64,000 nt of DNA from Imbricaverruca yamaguchii. Taxonomy: Eukaryota > Arthropoda > Thecostraca > Neoverrucidae. Of the stretch, positions 1 to 11,984 are shown piece by piece (positions within the stretch are counted from its first letter, which is position 1; each line of letters opens with the position of its first letter). Location of the stretch: positions 4,561,270 to 4,625,269 of the forward strand of contig JAOTOL010001656.1 in NCBI GenBank assembly GCA_034440575.1. The letters are read 5' to 3'. The notes under the pieces were generated by a model. It made no database searches and had not been told where the DNA came from. It worked only from the letters and a program-made list of their open reading frames with translations. The position numbers and the translations under genes were made by a program.

Positions 1-613
1 CCGTACATCAGTAGGCTGGGCCTCTGCACGAGAGTGTGGGGTGTCCCGCACATCAGTAGGCTGGGCCTCTGCACAGAGTGTGGGGTGTCCCGTAAATCAG
101 TAGGCTGGGCCTCTGCACGAGAGTGTGGGGTGTCCCGCACATCAGTAGGCTGGGCCTCTGCACGAGAGTGTGGGGCGTCCCGTACATCAGTAGGCTGGGC
201 CTCTGCACGAGAGTGTGGGGTGTCCCGTACATCAGTAGGCTGGGCCTCTGCACGAGAGTGTGGGGTGTCCCGCACATCAGTAGGCTGGGCCTCTGCACGA
301 GAGTGTGGGGTGTCCCGCACATCAGTAGGCTGGGCCTCTGCACGAGAGTATGGGGTGTCCCGTACATCAGTAGGCTGGGCCTCTGCACGAGAGTGTGGGG
401 TGTCCCGTACATCAGTAGACTGGGCCTCTGCACGAGAGTGTGGGGTGTCCCGCACATCAGTAGGCTGGGCCTCTGCACGAGAGTGTGGGGTGTCCCGTAC
501 ATCAGTAGGCTGGGCCTCTGCACGAGAGTGTGGGGTGTCCCGCACATCAGTAGGCTGGGCCTCTGCACGAGAGTGTGGGGTGTCCCGCACATCAGTAGGC
601 TGGGCCTCTGCAC
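1..613. repeat. Minisatellite, 45-bp unit, about 13.6 copies
   Basis: Tandem copies of a 45-bp unit containing GTGTGGGGTGTCCCG followed by CAGTAGGCTGGGCCTC. Copies differ by single substitutions (C/T in the middle, one G to A in a late copy). The array runs off the left edge of the window, so its true size is unknown. Because 45 is divisible by three and the unit lacks stops in several frames, open frames appear on both strands, but they encode only the repeat and are not genes. The array abuts the Penelope-like fragment at about 614-620. Confidence 0.97.
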
Positions 614-619
614 GTTCTC

Positions 620-1217
620 GCAGCTCCCGCCCGGGAACTTCAGCTAATGGCTGTGGAATAACCCCGCCCACTAATTTGACTTCCTTGTGCAGTTTCGGGT
701 TTCCTCTTAGGTCACTCGCTCGTGGAATATTAGGTGTCATGTAGCGACGTTGGTGCTTGCCAATATATCCCTCAGAAACAAACTGTTTAGCCCTCCTCTA
801 TATAGCTTGGGTTTGGTCAGTCACGGTTTGCTGATACGTTGACGGATTGCCTACCTTCTCCTTTAAGCTTTTACGGTAATCTTTATTGTTCAAAATAACT
901 ATGAGTCTTTGTCTGCAGGACGAATGACTAGCGAAGTATCTTGAACGAGCTCTGCCAGCACATCCTCCTCCTTGGTTATATTCGAAAGGCTCGTCTTCTT
1001 GAGGGCGCTGATGACGCCGCGTGACACCTCCTCTAGGTACTGGTCGAGCCAAGGGTCTCGCCCAGGGGGCGGCGTCCAGCTGGAAGACTTGTGCCACCTG
1101 TCCTGCGATGGGTCCACTTCTGCAGTTGGTTCCTCCTCCCGGTCAGCCCAGAACTCCCGGAGGCACATTAGTCGTTCCCACTCTTTTTGTTCACCTATAA
1201 GCTGGGGAAGTGTCTAG
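620..1217 (-). mobile_element. Penelope-like element fragment (N-terminal reverse transcriptase region), decayed
   Basis: Read on the minus strand from about 1217 down, three frames together give the start of a Penelope-like reverse transcriptase. First comes a segment with WTPPPGRDPWLDQYLEEV, then NITKEEDVLAEL and the hallmark LVIRPADKDS (ending near 899). A second frame supplies VILNNKDYRKSLKE and NPSTYQQ (about 905-800). A third supplies RASDLRGNPKLHKE (about 730-670), which corresponds to the family's usual 'P.LYGLPKIHK' stretch. This motif order is known from Penelope-like elements. At least two frameshifts and a stop (after TDQTQAI) make it non-functional. The catalytic core and the GIY-YIG endonuclease are absent, and the element ends at the 45-bp array. 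Family assignment rests on motif recognition and not on a search. Confidence 0.72.
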
Positions 1218-1271
1218 CGTTTCGTGGGTACAAAGGTCAGGCGACGAAGCTTCGAAATAAATAGAAACATC

Positions 1272-1345
1272 AAACATGTATATATATATATATATATATA
1301 TACATACATATATATGTATATATATACATATATGTGTGTGCGTAT
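1272..1345. repeat. (TA)n-rich microsatellite
   Basis: Alternating TA with interruptions (TACA, TGTG) from about 1277 to 1340. The rest of 1218-1615 holds nothing recognisable. Confidence 0.95.
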
Positions 1346-1615
1346 GTATGGGTGTATGCATATCAACATGGCATCAGTAGCTATTACCTTCAGGGTCTGG
1401 CAGAAATTTGGTTCCTGAGACTAGCCCGACAGCATCACAGGCCATTGTTTTGTGACCGCCGGACGCTCTCTCATGATTACTCAGGACGGACCACGTAACG
1501 GTCGCGTCGCCGTGCAGCCGTGTGGGAACCTCCAGCTGGCCACGCAATGGGCCGCACCAGCTGACTGCGCGTAGCGCCGCGCAACATTCGCCTCGCGCGG
1601 CGCCGAGCCCATCTG

Positions 1616-2624
1616 GACGTCAGACTGGAGCCCATCTGGACATCAGACTGGAGCCCATCTGGACATCAGACTGGAGCCCATCTGGACATCAGACTGGAGC
1701 TGACGTGGACATCACACTGGAGCCCATCTGGACGTCAGACTGGAGCCCATCTGGACATCAGACTGGAGCTGACGTGGACATCAGACTGGAGCCCATCTGG
1801 ACATCAGACTGGAGCCCATCTGGACATCAGACTGGAGCCCATCTGGACGTCAGACTGGAGCCCATCTGGACATCAGACTGGAGCCCATCTGGACATCAGA
1901 CTGGAGCCCATCTGGACATCAGACTGGAGCCCATCTGGACGTCAGAATGGAGCCCATCTGGACGTCAGACTGGAGCCCATCTGGACGTCAGACTGGAGCC
2001 CATCTGGACATCGACTGGAGCCCACGGACTCGACTGGGCCCATCTGGACGTCGACTGGGCCCATCGTCGACTGGGCCCTCTGGACGTCGCTGGGCCCTCT
2101 GGACGCGACTGGGCCCCTGCGTGGCCATCTGGAGTCAGACTGGAGCCCATCTGGACGTCAGACTGGAACCCATCTGGACATCAGACTGGAGCTGACGTGG
2201 ACATCAGACTGGAGCCCATCTGGACGTCAGACTGGAGCCCATCTAGACGTCAGACTGGAGCCCATCTGGACGTCAGACTGGAGCCCATCTGGACGTCAGA
2301 CTGGAGCCCACCTGGACGTCACACTGGAACCCATCTGGACATCAGACTGGATCCCATCGGGACGTCAGACTGGAGCCCATCTGGACATCAGACTGGAACC
2401 CATCTGGACATCAGACTGGAGCCCATCTGGACGTCAGACTGGAGCCCATCTGGACGTCAGACTGGAGCTGACGTGGACGTCAAACTGGAGCTGATCTCGG
2501 GTGGTGCCGCGCCCATCTGGACGTCAGACTGGAGCCCATCTGGACGTCAGACTGGAGCTGACGTGGACGTCAAACTGGAGCTGATCTCGGGTGGTGCCGC
2601 GCCCATCTGGACGTCGCCAGATTG
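1616..2624. repeat. Minisatellite, 23-bp unit, about 42 copies
   Basis: Unit contains GAGCCCATCTGGAC followed by RTCAGACTG. Variant units carrying GAGCTGACGTGGAC are scattered through the array in a recurring order, which suggests block duplication. A central tract (about 2010-2120) has shortened units built on GACTGGGCCC. Near the 3' end a segment containing CTGATCTCGGGTGGTGCC is repeated as part of a longer duplicated block. The 390-codon open frame across it is only a product of the repeat. Confidence 0.97.
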
Positions 2625-2721
2625 GTCTGACCGCTTTGTGAGGTTCTGTCCGCACCGGTACAACCGGTCGCGCGTGTTGCAACACATGCGGTAAGAGATG
2701 GCTGATCCAAATGGGGAATGT

Positions 2722-2795
2722 TTTAACTAATTAGATATTTGAGCTTAGGAACGCATCGACGTCATTGGTCATACAGCGCCCAAACTGGTAACTGC
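2722..2795 (+). repeat. Interspersed repeat family 'GCGCATCGAC', copy A
   Basis: The block AACGCATCGACGTCATTGG followed by TCATACAGCGCCC resembles segments at 51588-51660 and 62845-62912 in the same orientation. All have a TTAG/TTGG-rich leader followed by GGGYTTAGRGGCGCATC-like sequence and then a CATATAGCGCCC-like block. I infer one dispersed, diverged family, possibly a SINE or MITE end. This copy is the most degenerate. Confidence 0.5.
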
Positions 2796-3059
2796 ATCCT
2801 GCGTATGTACGGTTCCTAACGTGTGGCAGCTGAACAGCTAATACGAACTGTGCACTTGAGTGAGGTCGTAGCCACGATAGCATCTGCGACATCGGTAAAC
2901 ATATGTGATGTAGCATTATCGGTGGTGGTTCGGGGAGCTGCGGAGCCTTCGGTAATTGATCGGAGAGATTTACATGTGCATCGTGAACCAAATTTACAAT
3001 CATTACAAGGGACGACAACTGCCATGGGTTGTCACCGTGTTTGTTTTCTTGTGCTTTTT

Positions 3060-3170
3060 TTCGAGCGGTGGGTGTGGAGCGGTGGGTGTGGAGCGGTGGG
3101 TGTGGAGCGGTGGGTGTGGAGCGGTGGGTGTGGAGCGGTGGGTGTGGAGCGGTGGGTGTGGAGCGGTGCG
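3060..3170. repeat. Minisatellite, 14-bp unit, about 7.5 copies
   Basis: Near-perfect copies of GAGCGGTGGGTGTG. The G-rich strand is the plus strand. High identity between copies suggests recent expansion. Flanking sequence 2800-3060 and 3170-3490 shows no gene. Confidence 0.97.
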
Positions 3171-3497
3171 AGCGGAGAGTGTGTGTACACAAATCATGAT
3201 CATTGAGAAATTGCTGCATGTGTTAAGAGATCTCCGCCGAGATCTGTGTAACAGACTGCACTCCAGTGAATGTCTGCTGTAAATGAATGCAGGGATGGTC
3301 CTGATCTACACTGCTGCCCATACCGAGGCTTGGAGTAAACCCGACTGACCTGGCGACAGACAGCAGCATGATATGCGCTCCATGACATCGGCTTCACTGT
3401 CAGCTAGACGTTGCCCATTGAGTAGTGTAACGATATAGCGAACATATTTCAGCTCAGATCTGGTGAATAGTCCGTCGTATGAAGCGCATGCCCTGGG

Positions 3498-3975
3498 GAA
3501 GACGGCTGCTCCACTGTCCGATGCTGTGTGGGTGACTCCGGGTCAGTATCAGTAGTCAGTGTATGACTGTGAAGATGAAGACGGCTGCTCCACCGTCCGA
3601 TGATGTGTGGGTGACTCCGGGTCAGTATGAGTAGTCAGTGTATGACTGTGAAGATGAAGACGGCTGCTCCACCGTCCGATGATGTGTGGGTGACTCCGGG
3701 TCAGTATGAGTAGTCAGTGTATGACTGTGAAGATGAAGACGGCTGCTCCACTGTCCGATGCTGTGTGGGTGACTCCGGGTCAGTATCCGTAGTCAGTGTA
3801 TGACTGTGAAGATGAAGACGGCTGCTCCACTGTCCGATGCTGTGTGGGTGACTCCGGGTCAGTATCAGTAGTCAGTGTATGACTGTGAAGATGAAGATGG
3901 CTGCTCCACTGTCCGATGCTGTGTGGATGACTCCGGGTCATTATCAGTAGTCAGTGTATGACTGTGAAGATGAGA
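3498..3975. repeat. Minisatellite, 79-bp unit, about 6 copies
   Basis: Unit starts GAAGACGGCTGCTCCACTG and ends TGACTGTGAAGAT. Copies start at 3498, 3577 and 3656 and so on, exactly 79 bp apart. The copies differ at only a few positions. No variable spacers lie between copies, so it is not a CRISPR array. Confidence 0.96.
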
Positions 3976-4306
3976 GCGTGGGGATGGACTGAGATGAAGA
4001 TGGGAGCGTGGAGTGTATGACGGAGGCTTGGAATCGATGTTTTAATAGCAACTACCACCAATTACCAGTATCAGATATCATTATGGACACTGGACGAAAG
4101 GCAGCAAGCGATGAAAACTGGGTGTATTCGAATATGGCCCAGCGTGCATTGGTCGTGCTATTATTGATTACGGAGCTTTCAGATGCAATACATTCACGAA
4201 GCGGAAAAGAAAACCACCGTCATTCATAACACTCTTGCGTCCTGCTCGGGCATCCGGGCTCCGGGTTCATTCAACGCATCCGGGTTCCAATCACGCCTGT
4301 GCTAGC

Positions 4307-4527
4307 CGGCTGGTTGGCGGCCGGTTGGCGGCCGGTCGACGTCCGGTCGAAGTCCGGTTGGCGGCCGGTTGGCGGCCGGTCGGCATCCGGTTGGTGGCCG
4401 CTTGACGACTGGTTGGCGGCCGGTTGGCGACCAGTTGAAGGCCGGTTTCCGACTAGCTGGCTGCCGGTTGACGTCCGGTTGGCGGTCGGTTGGCGACCAG
4501 TTGGTGGCCGGTTGGCGGCTGGTTACA
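4307..4527. repeat. Degenerate minisatellite, 11-bp unit, about 20 copies
   Basis: Units such as CGGTTGGCGGC, CGGTCGACGTC and CGGTTGGCGAC follow each other without gaps. The divergence between copies is high compared with the other arrays, so it is probably older. Confidence 0.9.
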
Positions 4528-4529
4528 GG

Positions 4530-7500
4530 AGTACTCCATAACCCGCTGACCGGAGCAGCAGATGCAGTGGCAAAAACATTACATGTAACAACTGCTACGA
4601 GTACTCCATGGTAAAGTTTTTACTGGAAGCTCTCAAAAGTCCACAAATAAGTAACATGTGTACGTTTGAGAAAAAAAGTGAAGAATTTGAACACCCAACT
4701 AAAAAAGGTTATCATGGTTTTGAAAGAGTGACGGTCGGGCTGGATCGGATTATTCGTTCGTGCTTTATGTCATTTGTGCATGGGAGTAGATCCGTTCGGG
4801 TTGCGCTGTTCCTCGCAATATTGTACGCATGATGCGACACGTTAGTTATGAGAATATCAGAGTATGGAGTATAAGTGTATGAGGGTTACGGTTATGGTAT
4901 AAGAGTTACTGTCCGTTGTAGGAGTAGGGATTATTGCTCTCCTTACATGCATCCTCATGCATGTATGCTCATGTATGATCATGCATTAAAACACACACGA
5001 AAAGCTGAAGTAGTCACGGTAACGGCAGCTTCACTAAGTTGTGTCACTAAAGGCATTTAGCAAATACGCCCGCCGTATTTGGACTTAAAACAAGGTCCCG
5101 AATTACAGTCACGAATCCCACACAGGCTGCGCTAGCAGACCAACCAGCGACCGACTGTAGTGGGAAATCGATGGCAAGCTGAATGGACGCCAGACGAGCC
5201 TATTTTTGCAAGCATTTCAAGGAAAGATTGTGATGAAATTTTGCATGGGCGAGATGAGGTCCAGCTCTAAGTGGCTGCGCGAAAATGGTTAACGTTTGAA
5301 AAGTGTGACGGCTAGAACGCGACTGGATCGATCGCTGGCGTAAACTTTGCTTCGTATGGATGTGCATGGGATTATATTCACCGGCACCTGCCCTCACTCG
5401 TAATTACTTAAGTGCATGTTGTGGATGCAAACACGGCAGATTGTGATTTCTCAGCCAATCGTAATGTTTCTGACCTGCTGATATTGATAGTTCAGTTTCC
5501 AATCATAAGAACCAGGATCTCCGTCAGGCTGTGAATGGCAAGGCCGTCCGCCTCCAGAGCGAACTCTACCCCACCTACAATGATGGTGACAGTATTAGCA
5601 TAGGGGAACAACTGAATTGCAGTCACCAAAAATAATAGAGAACCAAGTTCTAGTCATTTGACATGGCCAGCCTCAGACGAGGCACCGGCAAGGGCTGCTG
5701 GCCGAGAGCTTGCCACTGACAATGACAGCCACGTCAGCGCTATTGCCAGGGACAGCCGACAGTCCTTGCGACAGGTGGGGACGGTCCGCCAGCCACCATC
5801 TGACAGTTGCCAAAGGTGATCAGTGAACACCCAGCACAAACTATTTCCGCGAAGGTACGTCTACGTCTACAAAATGCCCTCTCGGATGAATTATACGGCG
5901 GGACATCGCGCATCTTATTCACCCCGCTGTCGTAGCGGATCTCGGGTAATATCGGATAGATAGGTAGGCACAAATTCATACCATGGGAAGAAAATAGATC
6001 CGATCTAAAGTTCTGCATAGTAGTTAAGGCAACAGTCAATGTCACTTCTGTTAGCTTGGGCGTGATGAAAGCGGGGAATGGTGAGACGCGTCTCCCCAAA
6101 TAACGCGATGCTTAACTTTACGCATGTGGTGTTAACTGGATTGGAAGGAATCGACCTGAAAGACTTCTCGCCCCCAGATGCGCAACGAAGGTGGGTGGGG
6201 GCCCGCCCCCTTCGCAACCAAAATTACATTAGATGAAGCAAGAAATTTAGATTGTATCATGCAAAGACATTAACTTTCGACGCCTCTCGCACGCCGACAT
6301 CGGTCTATTTTCTTCCGCTTTTTGGTCGGGCGATCCTTCAAGAAATCCTGGTGGTGCCCCTGCTCCCCCAATCCAAAAGCCGGGCAGCGCAAATGCCTGA
6401 TGCCCTGTTGCTTGCTCAACTGTTCCCTGACCTGGAAGAGGATGTCGCCGGCGCAGCCGGAAATGATGGAAATGTATTCATAACTGGGCTGAGTACCCAT
6501 TCCCCAATGATTTCCTTCCGCAACCAGTAGGTATAAGTTAATACCACAGGCCAAATTCACTATGAATCTATTTGAGCTCCGCTCAATATATTCTGGCAGA
6601 GTTCCATAGTCGGCGGCCCGACCCAGGAGACCACGATGGCCATTGCGCTATCGTCTGCGCTACCCCGCCCCAGTTGGTTGGCAGCAGGTTGGCGTTTGTT
6701 CACGCTCGAATTAAAGGACGTCACCGAGTTGGCGGAGCGAGATGCTACTCCGGGTGAGACAAACAACCTGGTCTTGGAGAGCAAATGTCCCAGGAGCAAA
6801 CCGGCCATCCCCTACCCCCCTCAATTTCTTCTTAGAACACACTGTTACCAATAGACTGCTTTTTGTATCGCGAACTAAGTATATCCACTGGAAGGTTACG
6901 CAGCCTTCCTTTGCACTGCAATCGTGTTCAGAGCTGTAGCCTGCTGTGGGTGTGCACATGCATTGCTTAAGTTGAAACGTTCTCATATATTTGTCACTTC
7001 CTTGGAATTGGTACAAATTCCGTTAGGATTTATTTTTCTCTGCAACTTTTTGCAGGAAGATAGCCATATAGCCAGCGAAGAGGAAGGCACGTGCGGAATG
7101 TTGAAAGTTTGATCCTACGTATGTGAGAAAAGTTAGCTGTTGTTACGCCAAATGGTCAGAGAATGGAAAAAATATACATGCTTATAACGCATTTGCAACT
7201 CCTTATTTAAAACTCTGGACTAGCCCACGGCTGCCAACTGCACTACTGGTACCTCATATCGCATCACTTACCTCCATTGGGCAGGACATGCCATGCGGTG
7301 GGTTGCAATACCATATCTACAAAGAAAAAAATGATCATAAACGTCTCTGGCAAACCCAGACAAGGCTTCCCTTAAAGGCTTAAATTCGTTTTTTGGAAAC
7401 AACTTGGAGGACGTACGTAGGGTTCCTTATCGGAGTGCAAGTCAAAAGCATATCCATGTTCGAGTGAACGGCCTTCCGTAGACAAACGCCAATCCCACGA

Positions 7501-7620
7501 ATCTCTGGTGTACGGACTCCAGCTATTCGCCCCAAGACCATACGGGGCGGGAAGAGGGACACGGCAGCCTGCACGTGCTCTATGTCAGCCGCGATGGCGA
7601 GACGCCGAGTTGTGTCGCAC
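4530..7620. other. No gene recognised; possible dispersed repeat pair
   Basis: Open frames here are short (up to about 119 codons) and none resembles a known protein. Segments at about 4712-4795 and 5284-5375 look related: both contain ATGGTT, then GTGACGG, CTGGATCG and GTGCATGGGA in the same order. They may be two diverged copies of an interspersed repeat. Nothing else is supported. Confidence 0.35.
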
Positions 7621-7624
7621 CAGT

Positions 7625-7690
7625 GACGCACCGCAGAGTCGCAGAGTCGCAGAGTCGCAGAGCCGCAGAGCCGCAGAGCTGCAGAGCCGG
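7625..7690. repeat. Short tandem repeat, 8-bp unit, about 7 copies
   Basis: Copies of CGCAGAGT change to CGCAGAGC towards the 3' side. Confidence 0.9.
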
Positions 7691-9160
7691 TGGTGGACTG
7701 TGCCTACCAGATCATCTGCGCCGAACTGCCCGCCACCGCGCTGCCGGCGTCGCAGTGCTTCCTCACGTCCAACTGAACCGCCGGCGTCGCAGCGTTTCCC
7801 CACCTTTAAGTGGACTGTCGTGTTGTTTTTGTTGTTTCAGTGTCATCACGCGCCGTGACGCTGCTGGCTGACGAAATCACAAGCAGGCCCAACCAGAGGC
7901 GCACCTGGGCAGTGTCTGTCCCACTGCCAGAGCTTCCAGGTACCGGGCGGGTCGCAACATGTACGGGACCGGAAACGCCTTGCAAATGATAAGGGCAAGT
8001 CCTAAAGCTGACAATATAAGCAGCGATAGGGCATGTTGACTCATTAGCTGCTAGACTTCAGATATGAAATTATTGGAGTGGGGCCCTGAGCACATGAGTG
8101 AACATTAGCTTGATCGATCCCTTCAAGAAATAAAGGGAACTCCACCTATGGAGCCTTGTATGGTGTCGTTATGGTGCACCAGGAAGCCAAATCGACAAAT
8201 ATGCCACAACAGAAAAACGTCATTATGGCATCATTCGTCACAGTATATGGCCATGGGCGAGCCTGACGTGATATCGGAGCAAACTTGATACCGTACTATC
8301 CGACAGGTGAACCGCAAAAGGCACACGTAGCGCTTCATTGGTCGTGGGTATGCGCAAAGCAGCCACTACCGTTGGGTGGTGGACCCACCAGGGTAAACCA
8401 AGGGAGGTATTCAAGGACGTGGCTTATAGGCGCTGCATGACCAAGGCAGTCGATGCGTCCGCAAGCCCAAGTAACCAACCACGGGCGTCGCCTGCCAGGC
8501 TTCAGGGAGCTCCTTGTCGAGTGCGCTCAGACCGACCAGCGCATTGCAGCCATACAAGAGCGCACAGGCAGCGTTAAAATAATGGTTTTTCGTTAGGTGT
8601 GAGATGTGGAAACGAGTGCTGAGGATGTTTAAATTTGCCGTGGAATCTATGTATATTATAATATAACACGTTCATCATGCACAATTTTAATTGAACAGTA
8701 TTCCCATATGTGCACTTTTGTCCTTTGTTTTGAGACACTTAATTTAAGGACGAATATTTTAGAGATAACAATATAAAATGCCCATTATAATCAACTGATT
8801 GTATAACAGACCACATGAAGGGTAATCACCTCACCTAGAAATGTGCTAAGCGATGTCTTTTCACCACGATCCACAATGGTGAGTAAAAGGATGATACCTA
8901 TCAACAAAATACTGCTGGGGATTAGATATGACGGCTTCATAAAGACTAATCGCGAAGCACGATGTCGATACTTCGTTGGTAGGGATGCTGGTTAATTGTT
9001 CAAAAAGTGGTTCATTCTACCTTATTTCCCGAATGGTTTACCTCCGGCGCACGGTGGCCCGTGCGCCGGAGATAAGCTCATGTTGTACGGATGAATATGT
9101 ATAACTGTGCGGTCAGCATGCCGACTGGTGTCAACCCATAGACGGCACCTGGTGCATAGC
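7691..9160. other. No gene recognised
   Basis: Mixed-composition sequence. 7690-8580 is moderately GC-rich and 8580-9010 is AT-rich. Open frames are short and unrecognised. I see no transposon motif. Confidence 0.4.
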
Positions 9161-9167
9161 GCGGCCG

Positions 9168-9485
9168 AGCGTCCATGTGAACCCTGACGTACAGCCAAGC
9201 GTCCGTGTGAGTCCTGACGTATAGCCGAGCGTCTATGTGAGCCCTGACGTAGAACTGATCGTCTATGTGAGCCCTGACGTAGAACGGATCGTCTATGTGA
9301 GCCCTGACGTAGAACGGATCGTCTATGTGAGCCCTGACGTAGAACGGATCGTCTATGTGAGCCCTGACGTAGAACGGATCGTCTATGTGAGCCCTGACGT
9401 AGAACGGATCGTCTATGTGAGCCCTGACGTAGAACGGATCGTCCATGCGAGCTCTGACGCTGAGCCGAGCGCCTATGTGAGCCCT
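9168..9485. repeat. Minisatellite, 30-bp unit, about 10 copies
   Basis: Unit contains GTGAGCCCTGACGTAGAACG and GATCGTCTAT. Central copies (about 9260-9440) are nearly identical while the outer copies diverge, the typical picture of homogenisation in the array core. Confidence 0.97.
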
Positions 9486-9559
9486 AACGTGCGGCTGCGA
9501 GTCGAGCTAAACATCGAGCTGCGCAGACGCCGCCAGCGCCGACAAACACTGGCCGCATA

Positions 9560-9945
9560 GATGTCACTCCGGCAGCTGGACCAGAAGATGCCACTCCGGC
9601 AGTTGGATCAGAAGATGCCACTCCGGCAGTTGGATCAGAAGATGCCACTCCGGCAGTTGGATCAGAAGATGCCACTCCGGCAGTTGGACCAGAAGATGCC
9701 ACTCCGGCAGCTGGACCAGAAGATGCCACTCCGGCAGCTGGACCAGAAGATGCCACTCCGGCAGCTGGATCAGAAGATGCCACTCCGGCAGTTGGATCAG
9801 AAGATGCCACTCCGGCAGCTGGACCAGAAGATGCCACTCCGGCAGCTGGACCAGAAGATGCCACTCCGGCAGCTGGACCAGAAGATGCCACTCCGGCAGC
9901 TGGACCAGAAGATGCCACTCCGGCAGCTGGACCAGAAGTTCAGCT
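9560..9945. repeat. Minisatellite, 27-bp unit, about 14 copies
   Basis: Unit contains CACTCCGGCAGCTGGACCAG followed by AAGATGC. Copies alternate between CAGCTGGACCAG and CAGTTGGATCAG variants in runs, which suggests block duplication. It follows the 30-bp array after only about 75 bp. The 9-residue periodic frames on both strands are repeat artefacts. Confidence 0.97.
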
Positions 9946-10990
9946 CTGATCACGAAACAGCGACTCTTGGTCACAACTGGGCTGTAGTACACACATCATA
10001 GTCATCAGATGTTCGCGTGCACCCCCACCACGGTCAGCAAATTGTGAGGATAGACGGCGCTGGAAGTCGGGGGGAGCACGTCATCCGCATGGCATGCCGC
10101 AGGAATGTGGTGGCATGGCATGGCATGCCGCAGGAATGTGGTGGCCGTGCAGCCGTGGCGCCATGCTAATGTCGTCCAGCAATTGGACTAGCGGCAAGAT
10201 AAAAGACGCACGTAGTATTAATCAATAATTGATCAACAAGCGGACGAGTAGTCCATTTAAGATACAACATCGCAACAGGCATTGACCATATTCAATAATG
10301 GACTAATCGTGCTGGCAATTCCATGAACGAATACAAAGCATTACACCACCCATTCCAATGCCAAGTTGTGGCCCGCAAGTTGAATCTAAAAAGCTCAAAG
10401 CAAATCCAATAATTCGACCTACCCACTCACCACCGAACAGATACTTCCTCGCGCTGCGCAGCGATAGATACCAATAGCCTGATTCAATCTATTTTTTCCT
10501 AAGTAAGCTCGTTCCTCCACCTATCTGTTAGGTTAAAAGTGGAGCGAATTATGGTCGGATATTTATATTGAGAACTATTTGGAACCATGTTCACTGCAAA
10601 GATGTAGGCCAAGCAGACACTAGTGATACTGCTTCCACGAATGAATAACAATGTTTACCTTGGCCACCCTTGAAAGCAGTCACAGGGCTCCAACTACCTT
10701 CCATTGTTAGTATGTGGTGAAATCCTGATATATACATAAAAAATGGGCAAACAAAAACACCAGTAATGGCCTGGCTCTCGGTCCTTACATTTGTCACATT
10801 TAGCTAACCACACTGAATCAATATCGTAATAAAATGTGAATATCTGCGTCTAGAAATTGTTCCTGGTGTCCAACAAGCCATCCAGCTTTGCTACCTTTGC
10901 TATGCCACTCAGTTAACGCATAGACGTGGGATCAGCTGCATCAGATAGGTCAGATCAATGGGATCAGTTGACGACCCGTGGTTATCTTCC
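9946..10990. other. No gene recognised
   Basis: Contains a short direct duplication around CATGCCGCAGGAATGTGGTGG (10093-10143). The rest is unremarkable AT-rich sequence with open frames under 70 codons. Confidence 0.4.
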
Positions 10991-10994
10991 CTGC

Positions 10995-11335
10995 TGGGGG
11001 CAGGGACGGCCGAGTGGTTAAAGTGTTGGGCTTTGGGTACCAAATGTCTCGGATTCGACATTAGCGCTGCTCGAGACATTTCAAAATCCCGTGGCCCACC
11101 GAGAAAGCAGTGTGGGCGGCGCCATTAGCCGTGAATGTGCATAAAGTCGTCGTGAACCACCCATTAACAAGAGATCTCCCCTGCTCGTCAGGCTTCACCG
11201 TTCACCACTGAACGTCGGTTACATCAGGCATGCTGCTGAACGCTCGCACGGCTCCCTCCCTCGTGTGCGAATACTCTCTAATGTAAGAGCTGATCCTAGC
11301 TAGGCTCTAGTGCTGTGGTAATCACATAAAAATAC
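10995..11335 (+). mobile_element. tRNA-derived SINE-like element
   Basis: ACGGCCGAGTGGTTAA (about 11006-11021) matches the A box of tRNA-Ser/Leu type genes, and GGATTCGACAT (about 11051-11061) is a degenerate B box at suitable spacing, so the head looks tRNA-derived. A perfect 10-bp inverted repeat (AAATGTCTCG at 11042-11051, CGAGACATTT at 11072-11081) spans the B box and would not form a normal tRNA T arm. The sequence continues for about 250 bp and ends in an A-rich stretch (CACATAAAAATAC). A functional tRNA is unlikely because pairing of the acceptor and T arms is not evident. Confidence 0.55.
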
Positions 11336-11984
11336 GTTCACAACATCACAGCATTCTGCAGTTGGTGACTACAAGAACAATAATCCAGTGCGACTCTCTC
11401 TACGGGACATGCAACAACCCTCTCCCTATACGACACTCATTGGCTATGGCTCGGTACAGAACATTGTCTGGTGTGGGAATGGATCGGAACACGCATTCCA
11501 ACACCGGGGCCGTGTCTGTGTCGCGGTCAAGCATCTGCCTCCAGTCATGGCTTCTTAGGTGGGTCGGCAGGGGTTCGGGCTCCTGGTTTGGCACTCTGCT
11601 AATTTCAATTTGTCATTTTCCCCTATTCAATCCGAAAATGTTCTGACCCGGACCTCCTGGTTTGGTGAGAGATCTACAGCCTTGCCTGCAACCCTTCCCC
11701 ACATAATTATTTTTCGATGTAATCACCGTGGAAAGCCTAGCCAGCGACATGAATGCAAGAGTAATCCCCAGAAATAAGTGACGGCGGCGGCGGCCGAGCG
11801 ACGGTCGGGTTTCCAGGCGATTACCGAGGCATGGCCGGGCCTCGGCCGGCGACCGTGAGCAGCCGCGTGGCGTGCGCCGCCATCGCCACGCCAGCTCCGC
11901 ATTGGGAGCGCGCCGACCGTGTCGGCCTGATTACGTCACCGGGCCGAGCTGGTGACCAGCGTGCCAGAGTCGGACGCGTCACCG
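11336..11984. other. No gene recognised; GC-rich approach to the 12-kb array
   Basis: 11770-11985 is strongly GC- and CpG-rich (CGGCGGCGGCGGCCGAG and similar), but no first exon or recognisable reading frame is visible. Confidence 0.35.

Noticed and set aside
1522..2694. 390-codon frame across the 23-bp array
   Set aside because: Repeat translation, and the frame runs through unit-length variation.
3498..3975. Possible CRISPR array (79-bp periodic repeats)
   Set aside because: Whole units are conserved with no variable spacers, in a eukaryotic context. It is an ordinary minisatellite, and the same holds for the other arrays.
10995..11090. Functional tRNA-Ser/Leu gene
   Set aside because: A good A box but a degenerate B box, an inverted repeat in place of a normal T arm, and no acceptor stem pairing.
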